From contig NZ_JAEOAH010000013.1 of the NCBI RefSeq assembly GCF_016612995.1, positions 62,001 through 126,000 on the forward strand: a stretch of DNA of 64,000 nucleotides, written 5' to 3'. This DNA is from Viridibacillus soli. Its GTDB lineage: Bacteria > Bacillota > Bacilli > Bacillales_A > Planococcaceae. Under the pieces are notes generated by a model, which was given only the letters and a program-made list of their open reading frames with translations, made no database searches and was not told the DNA's origin. Position numbers and translations under genes: made by a program. Numbering within the stretch: the first letter of the stretch is position 1; every line of letters starts with the position of its first letter. Below, piece after piece: positions 17,471-26,492 of this stretch.

Positions 17471-19009
17471 ATGACTTATTTTAAGACAGCTATTATCGAT
17501 ATCGGTTCAAATACGATCCGTCTTGTACTTTATACGTATGATCCACAAAGAGGTTTAAAGGAAGTAGAAAATATTAAAGCAGTAGCACGTTTACGAAATT
17601 ATTTACAAGCTGATCATGTGATGACTGAGGAAGGAATACAGAAACTTGAACAAGTATTGTTGTTTTTCCGTGACATATTAAATGATTATCGTATTGAAGA
17701 TGTAAGAGCTATTGCCACAGCATCAATTCGACAGGCTCAAAATGGTACTGAAATTATTGAACGAATGTTGAAGAAGACAGGCATTAAGATTGAATTGATA
17801 ACGGGAGAACAGGAAGCCTACTTTGGTTATTTTGCAGTAGCGCATACATTAGCAACGCCCTCAGCTGTAACGATTGATATTGGAGGTGGTAGTACAGAAC
17901 TGACGTATTTTAGGGATAAGGAACTTCAATACTCGCACAGTTTTCCATTTGGTTCCGTTTCACTTAAGCAACAATTTATCGAAGGTGACACGATGACGAA
18001 AGAAGAAGGGGAAAAGATATATGAGTTTGCAAAAAAAAAATTCGAGATCTTGCCTTGGCTAAACAATATAAAGCTACCCGTTGTTGGTATCGGGGGTAGT
18101 GCTCGTAATATGGCGAAATTAGATCAGCGAAAAAAAGATTATCCTATTTCTGGCGTTCATCAATATGAAATGACAAAGGAAGACTTTACAAGTATTAGTC
18201 AAGAAGTTCTATCATTATCTTTTGAAGAATTAATGCAGCTTGATGGACTATCTAGTGATCGTGCGGATATTATCGTACCGGTATTAGAAGTATTTCAAGC
18301 ATTGATGGATGTTGTTGGTAGTGAGACGTTTCAATTTAGTCGTAAAGGATTACGTGAAGGTCTGGTTATTGAACGTATATTAAAAAAGAATCCAACTGCT
18401 TTTAATAAGAAAAATGTTTTTGAGCGGAGTACTAAATTTTTAGCAGCAGAATTTGATAAGCCGTTAGAAAAAACGGCCCATTTTGTCCGATTAACAGAGA
18501 TAGCCTATTTTGAATTTTGTAAAATAGGAGCATTTTTGTACAATGCCGAAGATTTACATATGTTGAAGCAGGCTGCGAGATTATTTCATATTGGCGAGTA
18601 TATCGAGGTTGATGCAGCAAGTCAGCATACGTTTTACTTGCTGTCAAATCGTTCAATTGACGGAATAAGTCACGAGCAGCGTGTACACTTAGCGCTCCTT
18701 GCTTCATACAAAAACCGTGATGATTTCAGTCGTTATTCAGAACCATTTATGGAGTGGTTCTCGAAGGGCGAATTTAAAAAAATGCGAGACATTGGAGCAT
18801 TACTTAAATTTGTATATGCGTTAGATGCCTCGAAGCGAAATATCGTAGAATCGATTGCTATGGAACAGTCGGGCGATAATATAGAATTGACTATTTTTAC
18901 GACAGGTAATGCAATGGCTGAGATGTATCAGGCAGATCGCCAAAAAAAGCATATTAATCGTATTTTTAAAGGGGAAGTAACACTACACTATATAAAAAGG
19001 GAAGAGTAA
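17471..19009 (+). CDS. ppx: Exopolyphosphatase (Ppx/GppA family)
   Basis: A protein of 512 residues with the ASKHA phosphatase fold. Motifs are AIIDIGSNTIRLV near residue 7 (phosphate-1 loop), TIDIGGGSTELTYF near residue 136 (phosphate-2 loop) and VGIGGSARNMAKL near residue 203, followed by a C-terminal HD-like helical region (about 310-510). It removes terminal phosphate from polyphosphate or (p)ppGpp-type substrates. ATG 17471 follows AAGGATG. The stop is 3 bases before the ppk start, so synthesis and breakdown of polyphosphate are co-expressed. Confidence 0.93.
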   Translation: MTYFKTAIIDIGSNTIRLVLYTYDPQRGLKEVENIKAVARLRNYLQADHVMTEEGIQKLEQVLLFFRDILNDYRIEDVRAIATASIRQAQNGTEIIERMLKKTGIKIELITGEQEAYFGYFAVAHTLATPSAVTIDIGGGSTELTYFRDKELQYSHSFPFGSVSLKQQFIEGDTMTKEEGEKIYEFAKKKFEILPWLNNIKLPVVGIGGSARNMAKLDQRKKDYPISGVHQYEMTKEDFTSISQEVLSLSFEELMQLDGLSSDRADIIVPVLEVFQALMDVVGSETFQFSRKGLREGLVIERILKKNPTAFNKKNVFERSTKFLAAEFDKPLEKTAHFVRLTEIAYFEFCKIGAFLYNAEDLHMLKQAARLFHIGEYIEVDAASQHTFYLLSNRSIDGISHEQRVHLALLASYKNRDDFSRYSEPFMEWFSKGEFKKMRDIGALLKFVYALDASKRNIVESIAMEQSGDNIELTIFTTGNAMAEMYQADRQKKHINRIFKGEVTLHYIKREE

Positions 19010-19012
19010 ATA

Positions 19013-21124
19013 ATGGAATTAGTCCAAGTTAAGCATACAGAAATTACAAAACCAGAATACTACAACAATCGAGAGTTAAGTTGGTTAGCATTCAATGAAC
19101 GAGTGTTACAAGAAGCAGAAGATGCACAAAATCCACTTCTTGAACGATTGAAGTTTTTAGCTATATTTAGTTCGAATTTAGATGAGTTTTTCATGGTGCG
19201 TGTGGCAGGTCTACAAGATCAAGTGAAGGCCGGCTTTAACAAACCAGAAAATAAATCAGGTTTAACGCCGAAGGAACAATTGGCGCGTATTTCTGAAAGG
19301 GCACGAGCACTTGTATCAAGACAAACAGCTATTTATAAAGAATTAATGATGAAACTTTTGCCAAAAGAGAATGTCCATTTGCGCAAAATGGCAGATATGA
19401 ATGAAGAGCAAACCAATTTTATTAATGAATATTTTGAAGAAACAATTTTTCCAGTGTTAACACCAGTTGCGGTAGATGCTTATCGTCCGTTTCCTACATT
19501 GATTAGTAAAACATTGAATATGATTGTGCTGTTGGAGCAAGAGAATGCAGAATCGGAATTTCGTGAAAAAGTAGCAGTTGTACAAGTACCGTCTGTATTA
19601 GAGCGCTTTATTCAAGTACCAGCTAAAAATGATGAGATTTGTGTCGTACTTCTTGAAGATATTATTAGTGCTAATATTAATAAATTATTTTATGGCTACA
19701 GCGTAAAATCTGTACAATCATTCCGTTTAACACGAAATGCAGATTTAACAATTCATGAAGAGGGTGCACGTGATTTACTCGTAGAAATTGAAAAAGAATT
19801 AAGAAAACGTAAATGGGGTGCGGTAAGCCGTATAGAAGTTCGCACCGGAGAAATGGATGATAGTGTATTACAGTTCCTACTTAAAGAGTTAGAAGATTGG
19901 GAAGCTGAAGTATATAGTGTAGATTGCCCGCTCGATTTAACATTCTTGTTCTCATTTGTGAAGATTGTGGGCGAAGGTAGGGAGCATTTAGAATATGAAA
20001 GCTTTATTCCCCAACCACCGCAAGACCTTGAATCAGACGAAAATATTTTTGAAAAAGCACTGGTGCAAGATATCTTCTTCAATCATCCTTATGAATCATT
20101 TGCGCCGGTTGTGGACTTCGTTAATGAGGCAGCAAATGATCCAACTGTTTTAGCTATTAAACAAACACTTTATCGTGTAAGTGGTAACTCTCCAGTCATT
20201 CATGCTTTAAAGCATGCGGCTGAGAATGGTAAGCAAGTGACCGTTCTCGTCGAATTAAAAGCACGTTTTGATGAAGAAAATAATGTACACTGGGCAAAAG
20301 AGCTTGAACAATCAGGTTGTCTTGTCATTTATGGCATGCATAATTTAAAAACACATTCTAAAATAACACTAGTTGTCCGCCGTAGACAAAGTAAAATAGA
20401 GCGCTTCGTTCATTTAGGCACGGGTAACTATAACGATGCAACAGCGAAAATCTACACGGATATGGGCATCATTACGACGAAAAAGAAATTCGGTATTGAT
20501 GCGACAAACTTTTTCAATTTCCTAAGTGGATATACGGAGAAACCAAACTTCCATCATATAGTTGTATCACCAAATGACATTCGTTCTGAATTTGTAAAAT
20601 TAATCGATGAAGAAATCAAACATCATTTGAAACATGGAAAAGGGTACTTCAGAGCGAAAATGAATTCATTAACAGATAAAGATTTGATTATGAAAATGTA
20701 TGAGGCTTCAATTGCTGGTGTGAAGGTAGAGTTAATTATTCGAGGTATTTGCTGCTTACGTCCGGGTATAAAGGGCATTAGTGAAAATATTACAGTCACA
20801 AGTATCGTCGGTCGTTTTCTTGAACATTCTCGTATCTATTGGTTCTACCATAACGGGGAAAACAAATTATTTTTATCTTCAGCGGATATGATGACTAGAA
20901 ATATGATTAAGCGTGTAGAAATACTATTCCCGATTTTTGATACAGAAATAAAGAAACGTATTATGAAATCTATGAAGACTCAATTGCGTGATAACGTGAA
21001 GGCGCGTATTCAAGATGTGAATGGCGATTATCGTTATAACGATAAAAACGCAGGTGATAAATGCATTAACAGTCAGGAAATTTTCTTAAAGGAAGCATAT
21101 CGTGTCCTAATAGATGAAGAGTAA
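19013..21124 (+). CDS. ppk1: Polyphosphate kinase 1
   Basis: A PPK1 of 703 residues that reversibly polymerises ATP gamma-phosphate into polyphosphate. The N-terminal domain has YYNRELSWLAFNERVL-type sequence and IFSSNLDEFFMVRVAGL. Two PLD-like catalytic domains follow, with the autophosphorylated His in KTHSKITLVVRR (H448) and the second His in LEHSRIYWFYHNG (H605). Length is typical. GGGAAGAG serves as the ribosome binding site, and the start is 3 bases past the ppx stop. A strong terminator closes the operon. Confidence 0.95.
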   Translation: MELVQVKHTEITKPEYYNNRELSWLAFNERVLQEAEDAQNPLLERLKFLAIFSSNLDEFFMVRVAGLQDQVKAGFNKPENKSGLTPKEQLARISERARALVSRQTAIYKELMMKLLPKENVHLRKMADMNEEQTNFINEYFEETIFPVLTPVAVDAYRPFPTLISKTLNMIVLLEQENAESEFREKVAVVQVPSVLERFIQVPAKNDEICVVLLEDIISANINKLFYGYSVKSVQSFRLTRNADLTIHEEGARDLLVEIEKELRKRKWGAVSRIEVRTGEMDDSVLQFLLKELEDWEAEVYSVDCPLDLTFLFSFVKIVGEGREHLEYESFIPQPPQDLESDENIFEKALVQDIFFNHPYESFAPVVDFVNEAANDPTVLAIKQTLYRVSGNSPVIHALKHAAENGKQVTVLVELKARFDEENNVHWAKELEQSGCLVIYGMHNLKTHSKITLVVRRRQSKIERFVHLGTGNYNDATAKIYTDMGIITTKKKFGIDATNFFNFLSGYTEKPNFHHIVVSPNDIRSEFVKLIDEEIKHHLKHGKGYFRAKMNSLTDKDLIMKMYEASIAGVKVELIIRGICCLRPGIKGISENITVTSIVGRFLEHSRIYWFYHNGENKLFLSSADMMTRNMIKRVEILFPIFDTEIKKRIMKSMKTQLRDNVKARIQDVNGDYRYNDKNAGDKCINSQEIFLKEAYRVLIDEE

Positions 21125-21145
21125 TTGAGGCTATATATTGTAAAG

Positions 21146-21180
21146 AAAGACTTTCGGTTCTGCATGACGAAAGTCTTTTT
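21146..21180 (+). terminator. Terminator of the ppx-ppk operon
   Basis: AAAGACTTTCG and CGAAAGTCTTT form an 11-bp perfect stem followed by TTTAC. Confidence 0.88.
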
Positions 21181-21334
21181 ACTTTAGTGGGAAGATCCTA
21201 ATTATCATATGCATTTTATAATTTCAATTTAAATAACGTGACAAAGGGTATAATAAGAATAAAATGGTATTCAACCGAATTAAAATCAATTATGATAAGA
21301 CATAGTAGTATACTTCTGTTAATGGAGGCATTAT

Positions 21335-23362
21335 ATGTATAACTCATCCTTGAGTCCGCAACAATTTCTTGGTTTTGTGCAGAAATTGGTACGGTTATAT
21401 CCTGAATCAATGACAATTTTAATAGAGCAAGATTCTCAAAAGCAATACTGGATCACATACGCAAATGAATCCTTTAAAACGTTTTTTGATACTTCTTTTG
21501 AACAAAATGCTTTAGCATCTACATTTTTCACACATCAAATAGGGACTGAATTAGAAGAAATCCTACTGCAAAGTAATGAAGAGATAGAACAAAATGTTAA
21601 ACAGTTAACATTTATAAGGAATGCCAAGCAACATACCGTTGATGTAGGGGTGTTTTCAGTTCCAGCAGTACAACATAAACTTATTTGTTTGTCATTCACT
21701 AAAATAGTAAGTGAGGTGCCATATTGTGCGTTAATGGATCACAATCTGGACCCTGTTATTACAATTGATAGAAATGGGTATATTGTAAATAGTAATAAAT
21801 CAGCGACTGCGGTATACGGATATAAACAGGATGCACTTTTGCAAATGACGCTCTTAGAAATTGTTTCTAAGCACGCAATACAGGATATGAAACAATTGAT
21901 AGAGAAAACAATTGAAAAAAGACAGCCTCAAGAATTAAGCGAATGCAACATAAAAAATGTAGAAGAAAAAACATTAAGAGCATATGTGAAAAGTATCCCA
22001 GTTATTGAAAATAACGAAGTGAAAGAAATTCAAATTATATTACGAGATATTACAGCATATGGGGAAACAGGGAAGACTGTTTTTTACTTGTCTTATCATG
22101 ATCAATTAACAGGTATTTGGAATAAACGTGCATTAAACGAACATTTTAAAGAGGAAGAAAGCAGTGCAAAGCGTCGAGGTAATCAGATGGCGATCATTTT
22201 ATTAGACTTGGATCGCTTTAAAAAGATTAATGACTCGATCGGTCTGAATAAGGGTGATGAATTACTAAGGAAAATTGCACAAAGATTGTCTACTTTGACA
22301 GAGCCAAATTGCCATATGTATAGACAAAATGGCGATGATTTTATCTTCCTTATACAGCAAGCGGATGTCACAATAACAGAATGCTTTGCTCATAAAATAT
22401 TAACATTACTAAAACAACCCTATAGTATAGACGAACAAGAATTGAATATCTCGGGTTCGATTGGGATTTCTATGTATCCAGATGATGGTGTGGAATTAGA
22501 TACTTTAGTACAAAAAGCAGATCAAGCACTCTATTATGTAAAAGAACGTGGACGTGCTGGATATCGCTTTTATCATAAAAAAATGCTTGATACTTCCCGT
22601 ACTGAGGCAGTAATGGAATCACATCTAAGACGGGCAATAGAAAAGAAGGAATTGTCGATCCATTACCAACCTCAAGTCGATTTAGATACAGGGAATATTA
22701 ATAGCTTTGAAGCGTTACTGAGATGGAATAATCCGAAGTTTGGCTTTGTAGCTCCGGGTGTATTCATACCGATTGCAGAGGATTCGGGTCTGATTTTAGA
22801 AATAGGTGATTGGGTTCTTGATCAAGTTTGTATACAGTTAAAAGAATGGCAGAATGGAGGCTTTTTAGATGCGCGGATTGCAGTGAATATTTCTTCTAAG
22901 CAATTTAAGCAAGAAGCCTTTGCGAGTGCGATCAAAAAGTATATTTACAAGTATGAATTAAATCCACAAGCTTTGGAGCTCGAAATAACGGAGAGCTCGA
23001 TGACGAACATTCATGAAACGCTCTCGATTTTAAAAGAATTGAAGCAAATGGGCGTTATTATTTCGATTGATGATTTTGGCACGGGCTATTCTTCACTAAG
23101 CTATTTGAGACGATATCCGATTGATATTATTAAAATCGATCAATCTTTTATAAAGGAAATTGAGCAAGATGAGAAAGATGAAGCGATTGCGAAAACAATT
23201 ATCCATTTAGCACATAGTCTTGGTATGGAAGTTATTGCTGAGGGTGTCGAGAAGAAAGATCATGTAGAAATTTTAAAGGCAGTAAATTGTGAAAAGGGGC
23301 AGGGTTATTATTTTAGCCGACCGGTGCCGATTGAAAATATTATCGAAATGTATTTTTGTTAG
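21335..23362 (+). CDS. PAS-GGDEF-EAL cyclic-di-GMP signalling protein
   Basis: A soluble protein of 675 residues: two PAS-like domains (about 20-110 and 125-240), a GGDEF domain (about 248-405) and an EAL domain (about 425-672). The GGDEF signature is degenerate: NGDDF at 332-336. The EAL domain keeps EALLRW (459-464), ITES, IDDFGTGYSSL and the C-terminal AEGVE, so it is probably an active c-di-GMP phosphodiesterase whose GGDEF domain senses GTP or is silent. GGAGGC precedes the ATG. B. subtilis has the EAL protein YkuI close to fadH; this may be a longer functional counterpart. A terminator follows. Confidence 0.9.
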   Translation: MYNSSLSPQQFLGFVQKLVRLYPESMTILIEQDSQKQYWITYANESFKTFFDTSFEQNALASTFFTHQIGTELEEILLQSNEEIEQNVKQLTFIRNAKQHTVDVGVFSVPAVQHKLICLSFTKIVSEVPYCALMDHNLDPVITIDRNGYIVNSNKSATAVYGYKQDALLQMTLLEIVSKHAIQDMKQLIEKTIEKRQPQELSECNIKNVEEKTLRAYVKSIPVIENNEVKEIQIILRDITAYGETGKTVFYLSYHDQLTGIWNKRALNEHFKEEESSAKRRGNQMAIILLDLDRFKKINDSIGLNKGDELLRKIAQRLSTLTEPNCHMYRQNGDDFIFLIQQADVTITECFAHKILTLLKQPYSIDEQELNISGSIGISMYPDDGVELDTLVQKADQALYYVKERGRAGYRFYHKKMLDTSRTEAVMESHLRRAIEKKELSIHYQPQVDLDTGNINSFEALLRWNNPKFGFVAPGVFIPIAEDSGLILEIGDWVLDQVCIQLKEWQNGGFLDARIAVNISSKQFKQEAFASAIKKYIYKYELNPQALELEITESSMTNIHETLSILKELKQMGVIISIDDFGTGYSSLSYLRRYPIDIIKIDQSFIKEIEQDEKDEAIAKTIIHLAHSLGMEVIAEGVEKKDHVEILKAVNCEKGQGYYFSRPVPIENIIEMYFC

Positions 23363-23376
23363 TAACTATAAATGTA

Positions 23377-23413
23377 AACCTTAATGGAGCAATTGCAGAC
23401 ATTAAGGTTTTTA
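23377..23413 (+). terminator. Terminator after the GGDEF-EAL gene
   Basis: AAACCTTAATG and CATTAAGGTTT form an 11-bp perfect stem with a 12-base loop, followed by TTAATTT. Confidence 0.8.
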
Positions 23414-23428
23414 ATTTGTTTCGAAATA

Positions 23429-23477
23429 ACGACAGTCATTTCGAAATATGGTAAAATTATGAATGAACATTCATTCA
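23429..23477 (+). promoter_or_regulatory. fadH promoter with FadR-type operator
   Basis: ACGACA (23429-23434) and TAAAAT (23452-23457) are spaced by 17 bases. The operator TGAATGAACATTCATTCA (23460-23477) has perfect 7-base arms and matches, from memory, the Bacillus FadR consensus TGAATGAMTANTCATTCA at all but one position. It covers the predicted transcription start, so bound FadR would block initiation and long-chain acyl-CoA would relieve this. Confidence 0.7.
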
Positions 23478-23492
23478 AAGGGGGAATTGCAA

Positions 23493-24260
23493 TTGTTAAA
23501 GGGGAAAACAATTATTGTCACGGGTGGTTCAAATGGAATGGGGAAATATATGGCGAAAACATTTGTAGCTGAAGGTGCAAATGTCGTCATTACAGGTCGT
23601 GATTTAGATCGTTTAAATAATGCTAAGGATGAAATTTCAGCAAATGGGCATAATATTGCCATCTTCCAAATGGATGTAAGGGAGCCGGAGCATGTCGCTG
23701 GTATGTTGAAATTCGCAATTGATACTTTTGGACAAGTCGATGGTTTAGTAAATAATGCAGCCGGAAACTTTATCGTCCGTGCAGAGGATCTATCACCCAA
23801 TGGTTGGAAATCTGTTATTGATATTGTGTTAAATGGTACTTTCTATTGTTCACAGGCTGTCGGAAAGTATTGGATGGAGCATAAAATAGGTGGTTCCATT
23901 ATTAATATGGTTGCAACATACGCATGGGATGCAGGTCCAGGGGTTGCGCATTCAGCAGCAGCTAAAGCTGGGGTATTATCCTTAACTAGAACGCTAGCAG
24001 TCGAGTGGGGTAGACAGTATGGTATCCGGGTTAATGCCATTGCACCGGGACCGATTGAACGAACTGGAGGCGCAGATAGGCTTTGGCAATCAGAAGAAGC
24101 AGCGAAGCGCACTTTGAGCTCGGTGCCACTGGGTCGGTTAGGAAAGCCAGAAGAAATTGCCGACTTAGCAACATTCATGATGTCAGATAAGGCAGCTTAC
24201 ATGAATGGGGAAGTTGTCACACTAGACGGTGGGCAACACTTAAATCAGTATCCGTTTTAA
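23493..24260 (+). CDS. fadH: 2,4-dienoyl-CoA reductase (FadH/YkuF-like SDR)
   Basis: An SDR of 255 residues that reduces 2,4-dienoyl-CoA during beta-oxidation of unsaturated fatty acids. TGGSNGMG (residues 10-17) binds NADP(H), VNNAAGNF follows, and the active-site segment AHSAAAKAGVL is the dienoyl-CoA-reductase form, with Lys kept but Tyr elsewhere. The C-terminal GG(Q)HLNQYPF tail is typical of this enzyme. I chose TTG 23493: AAAGGGGGAA lies 6 bases upstream and the length matches the B. subtilis protein (about 254). The in-frame ATG at 23463 lies inside the FadR operator and near the transcription start, so it cannot be the usual start. Confidence 0.85.
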   Translation: MLKGKTIIVTGGSNGMGKYMAKTFVAEGANVVITGRDLDRLNNAKDEISANGHNIAIFQMDVREPEHVAGMLKFAIDTFGQVDGLVNNAAGNFIVRAEDLSPNGWKSVIDIVLNGTFYCSQAVGKYWMEHKIGGSIINMVATYAWDAGPGVAHSAAAKAGVLSLTRTLAVEWGRQYGIRVNAIAPGPIERTGGADRLWQSEEAAKRTLSSVPLGRLGKPEEIADLATFMMSDKAAYMNGEVVTLDGGQHLNQYPF

Positions 24261-24320
24261 TGACTAAAAAAGATGACAGGTGTACATACTAGGCGAAACA
24301 ATTCAGAAAGAAGTGACGCT

Positions 24321-24560
24321 ATGGACTTGTGGACTTGGCCATTAATGGCAACAATTTTATTGATTTGTAGCATCGGGTATGTCGTCACGAGGCATGTTAT
24401 GAAAATAGAAGAGCAGCGTGTTTCGGAAAATGATTTACCTGTTAGTCAAGCGGTTAAAGATAATCCAATGATACTCAATCCGATTGTTTGGGCTTATGGA
24501 ATTGCCTTTATATTCGTGTTCATTTTGATTGCTTATTATGTCATTCAATATCAGGCATAA
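24321..24560 (+). CDS. Small two-helix membrane protein
   Basis: Not recognised. A protein of 79 residues with an N-terminal helix (WTWPLMATILLICSIGYVV), a charged middle (KIEEQRVSENDLPVSQAVKDN) and a C-terminal helix (AYGIAFIFVFILIAYYVI). Ribosome binding site GAAAGAAG is modest. A longer in-frame ATG at 24273 would add a hydrophilic 16-residue extension with no better site. It follows fadH by 60 bases with no terminator between, so it may be co-transcribed under FadR control. Confidence 0.6.
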   Translation: MDLWTWPLMATILLICSIGYVVTRHVMKIEEQRVSENDLPVSQAVKDNPMILNPIVWAYGIAFIFVFILIAYYVIQYQA

Positions 24561-24563
24561 CAG

Positions 24564-24610
24564 AAGGTTAGAAGAGGGATGTATAACAAAATCTCTTCTA
24601 ACCTTTCTTT
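24564..24610 (+). terminator. Terminator of the fadH-membrane protein unit
   Basis: AAGGTTAGAAGAG and CTCTTCTAACCTT form a 13-bp perfect stem followed by TCTTT. Confidence 0.85.
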
Positions 24611-24767
24611 AGTCATAAAATAATGTATAAATATTCATGTTGGTGAAATAAAATTAATTATTTGCAAAATAATATGTACCAAAATGGAAATTTTGCGGGG
24701 GATTATGGTATGATTAGTATGTATTTTGCTGTTCTGAAACAAGGAACAGAAAAAGGAGTAGAATACT

Positions 24768-25211
24768 ATGAGTCCCTTAAGCAGCAGAGAGTTCTTTGAA
24801 ATGCCAATTGCCGATTTTATTATTTCATCTGAGAAAGTTGCACACGTACAAATGGGTAATAATGCGGAACATGCCTTGCTAGTACTTACGAAAACTGGCT
24901 ATTCTTCAATACCTGTACTCGATGCAAAATACCGTCTACATGGCATGCTAAGTATGCGTATGATTACAGAACCAATCTTGGGAATGAATCATATTGAATA
25001 TGAGAGACTACCAGATATTAAAGTAGATGAAATAATGGATAAGAATGTGGCTACTTTAAACATTAACGATAATTTCCAAAGAACATTAGACCTTGTTATT
25101 AATCATGCATTTTTATGCGTTATTGATGATGAAGGTACCTTCGTTGGTATCATGACGCGTCGTGTGATTTTGAAACAACTAAAAAAACATATCTATCAAT
25201 TAAATTCTTAA
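24768..25211 (+). CDS. cbpB: Cyclic-di-AMP-binding CBS protein (CbpB/DarB, YkuL)
   Basis: A protein of 147 residues made of two CBS motifs (about 17-72 and 80-140), with TGYSSIPVLDAKYRLHGMLS in the first and HAFLCVIDDEGTFVGIMTRR in the second. B. subtilis DarB/CbpB binds c-di-AMP; the apo form stimulates (p)ppGpp synthesis by Rel and activates pyruvate carboxylase, linking potassium status to metabolism. AAAGGAG precedes the ATG. CTGTTC/GAACAG (24729-24749) forms a small hairpin in the leader. Gene order cbpB-ccpC matches B. subtilis. Confidence 0.9.
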   Translation: MSPLSSREFFEMPIADFIISSEKVAHVQMGNNAEHALLVLTKTGYSSIPVLDAKYRLHGMLSMRMITEPILGMNHIEYERLPDIKVDEIMDKNVATLNINDNFQRTLDLVINHAFLCVIDDEGTFVGIMTRRVILKQLKKHIYQLNS

Positions 25212-25224
25212 TATGACAAAATGG

Positions 25225-25257
25225 AAGAAGGTCTCGATTTAGAGACCTTCTTTATTA
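25225..25257 (+). terminator. Terminator after cbpB
   Basis: AAGAAGGTCTC and GAGACCTTCTT form an 11-bp perfect stem with loop GATTTA, followed by TATTAT. Confidence 0.85.
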
Positions 25258-25262
25258 TATTA

Positions 25263-25468
25263 TCAGGTGTGTTGATTAGAGAAAAATTAGGTTGTTATTT
25301 ACCGTTAAAATGGTTTTTTTATGTTCAATATTAACGTATATTACTACATTTTTTAGTTGATTGTAGCGGAGGGTGCCCGACTCCTGCGGGAAATGCAAGC
25401 ATCCCGTAGCGGAAATCAACCTCCCACTTTAATGGTAATGGTTAAAATTGGTTAATCAACACGCCTGA
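25263..25468. mobile_element. MITE-like element, copy 1 (206 bp, 7-bp TSD)
   Basis: The ends are imperfect terminal inverted repeats: TCAGGTGTGTTGATTA at the left and TAATCAACACGCCTGA at the right (one mismatch in 16). The direct repeat TATATTA flanks it exactly (25256-25262 and 25469-25475), as expected of a target-site duplication. There is no coding capacity. The centre holds a GC-richer segment (GACTCCTGCGGGAAATGC) resembling intergenic repeats I recall from other Bacillaceae. It is about 90% identical over its flanks to copy 2 (28412-28659, opposite orientation) but lacks about 42 bases of the centre. Confidence 0.75.
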
Positions 25469-25519
25469 TATATTATAATGAAATTACGCTATAAATGGAC
25501 AGCAAGGAGGTTCTTTTAG

Positions 25520-26428
25520 ATGACTACAACAGAGGCACAAATTGTAAAAGTGTTGTCTGAAGAGGGCAATATGAGAAAAGCAGCAGAACGCTTGTTTTTA
25601 TCACAGCCAGCACTTTCCCAACGTTTACAATCTATTGAAAAGGACTGGGGTGCACAGTTATTTTTGCGCTCACAAAAGGGGTTAACACCCACACCAGCAG
25701 GAGAATTGGTGATTCAATATGCCATCGAAATGATTGCTAAAAAAGAAGAAATTTATGAAATGATCCAGTCGTTGAATTCGAAAGTTCATGGCACATTAAA
25801 AATTGCTTGTGCATCGATTGTAGGACATACCTGGCTACCGAAAGTGCTGAAGGATTTTGTGACGCAATATCCAGAGGCAAAAATTTCGCTCATAACCGGT
25901 TGGAGTTCAGAAATTGTGAAGTCTCTTTATGATGGTGAGGCACATGTAGGAATCGTACGTGGTCATACAGAGTGGAAGGGCCCAAAAATTCATTTATTTC
26001 GTGATACACTTTATTTAGTTGATAAGGAAATTGAGTCGATAGAAGAAGTTTTTACAACAGACAGACCATTTATCCAGTTCAAAAGTGACTCGAATTATTT
26101 TCAAGAAATACAGCAATGGTGGCAGCGGCATTTTTCGGCTAATCCACGCCGTCAAATTACTGTCGATCAAATTGAGACGTGTAAGAAAATGGCTTTAAAT
26201 GGTATTGGATACGCAATTTTACCTTCAATTACTTTAAGTGGACATGAGGATGTCAATACGATTCCATTGACGAATAATGAAAAAGAGTTTGAACTGACAC
26301 GCGATACTTGGCTCATTGGTTATGAATCGTCTTTTGAGTTACGTCAAGTAGCTGCATTTGTAGAACTTGTGAAAAAGCATGCAGAGTGTTTATATGATTA
26401 TTCAAATAACTCGGAAGAAAATAAATGA
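25520..26428 (+). CDS. ccpC: LysR-family regulator CcpC
   Basis: A protein of 302 residues with an N-terminal winged helix ([20 protein letters not shown], about 17-40) and a periplasmic-binding-like effector domain (about 88-295). The sequence [20 protein letters not shown] and [17 protein letters not shown] closely match what I recall of B. subtilis CcpC, the citrate-responsive repressor of citB and citZ. It is therefore the likely regulator of the first Krebs-cycle steps here. AAGGAGG lies upstream. It is flanked by dapH downstream and a MITE-like element upstream that ends 51 bases before the start codon and may have displaced native promoter sequence. Confidence 0.88.
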   Translation: MTTTEAQIVKVLSEEGNMRKAAERLFLSQPALSQRLQSIEKDWGAQLFLRSQKGLTPTPAGELVIQYAIEMIAKKEEIYEMIQSLNSKVHGTLKIACASIVGHTWLPKVLKDFVTQYPEAKISLITGWSSEIVKSLYDGEAHVGIVRGHTEWKGPKIHLFRDTLYLVDKEIESIEEVFTTDRPFIQFKSDSNYFQEIQQWWQRHFSANPRRQITVDQIETCKKMALNGIGYAILPSITLSGHEDVNTIPLTNNEKEFELTRDTWLIGYESSFELRQVAAFVELVKKHAECLYDYSNNSEENK

Positions 26429-26492
26429 CAATTCTATTATTTTTCATGTACAATTAGTCCATATTTTCAGAAATAGTAGGGGGACGTATCAA

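Noticed and set aside
23384-23572. 62-codon ORF between the EAL gene and fadH
   Set aside because: It runs across a terminator, the fadH promoter and the fadH start in another frame.
24729-24749. CTGTTC/GAACAG hairpin before cbpB as a riboswitch
   Set aside because: It is only 6 bp without a T tract or conserved core; too small to call more than a leader hairpin.
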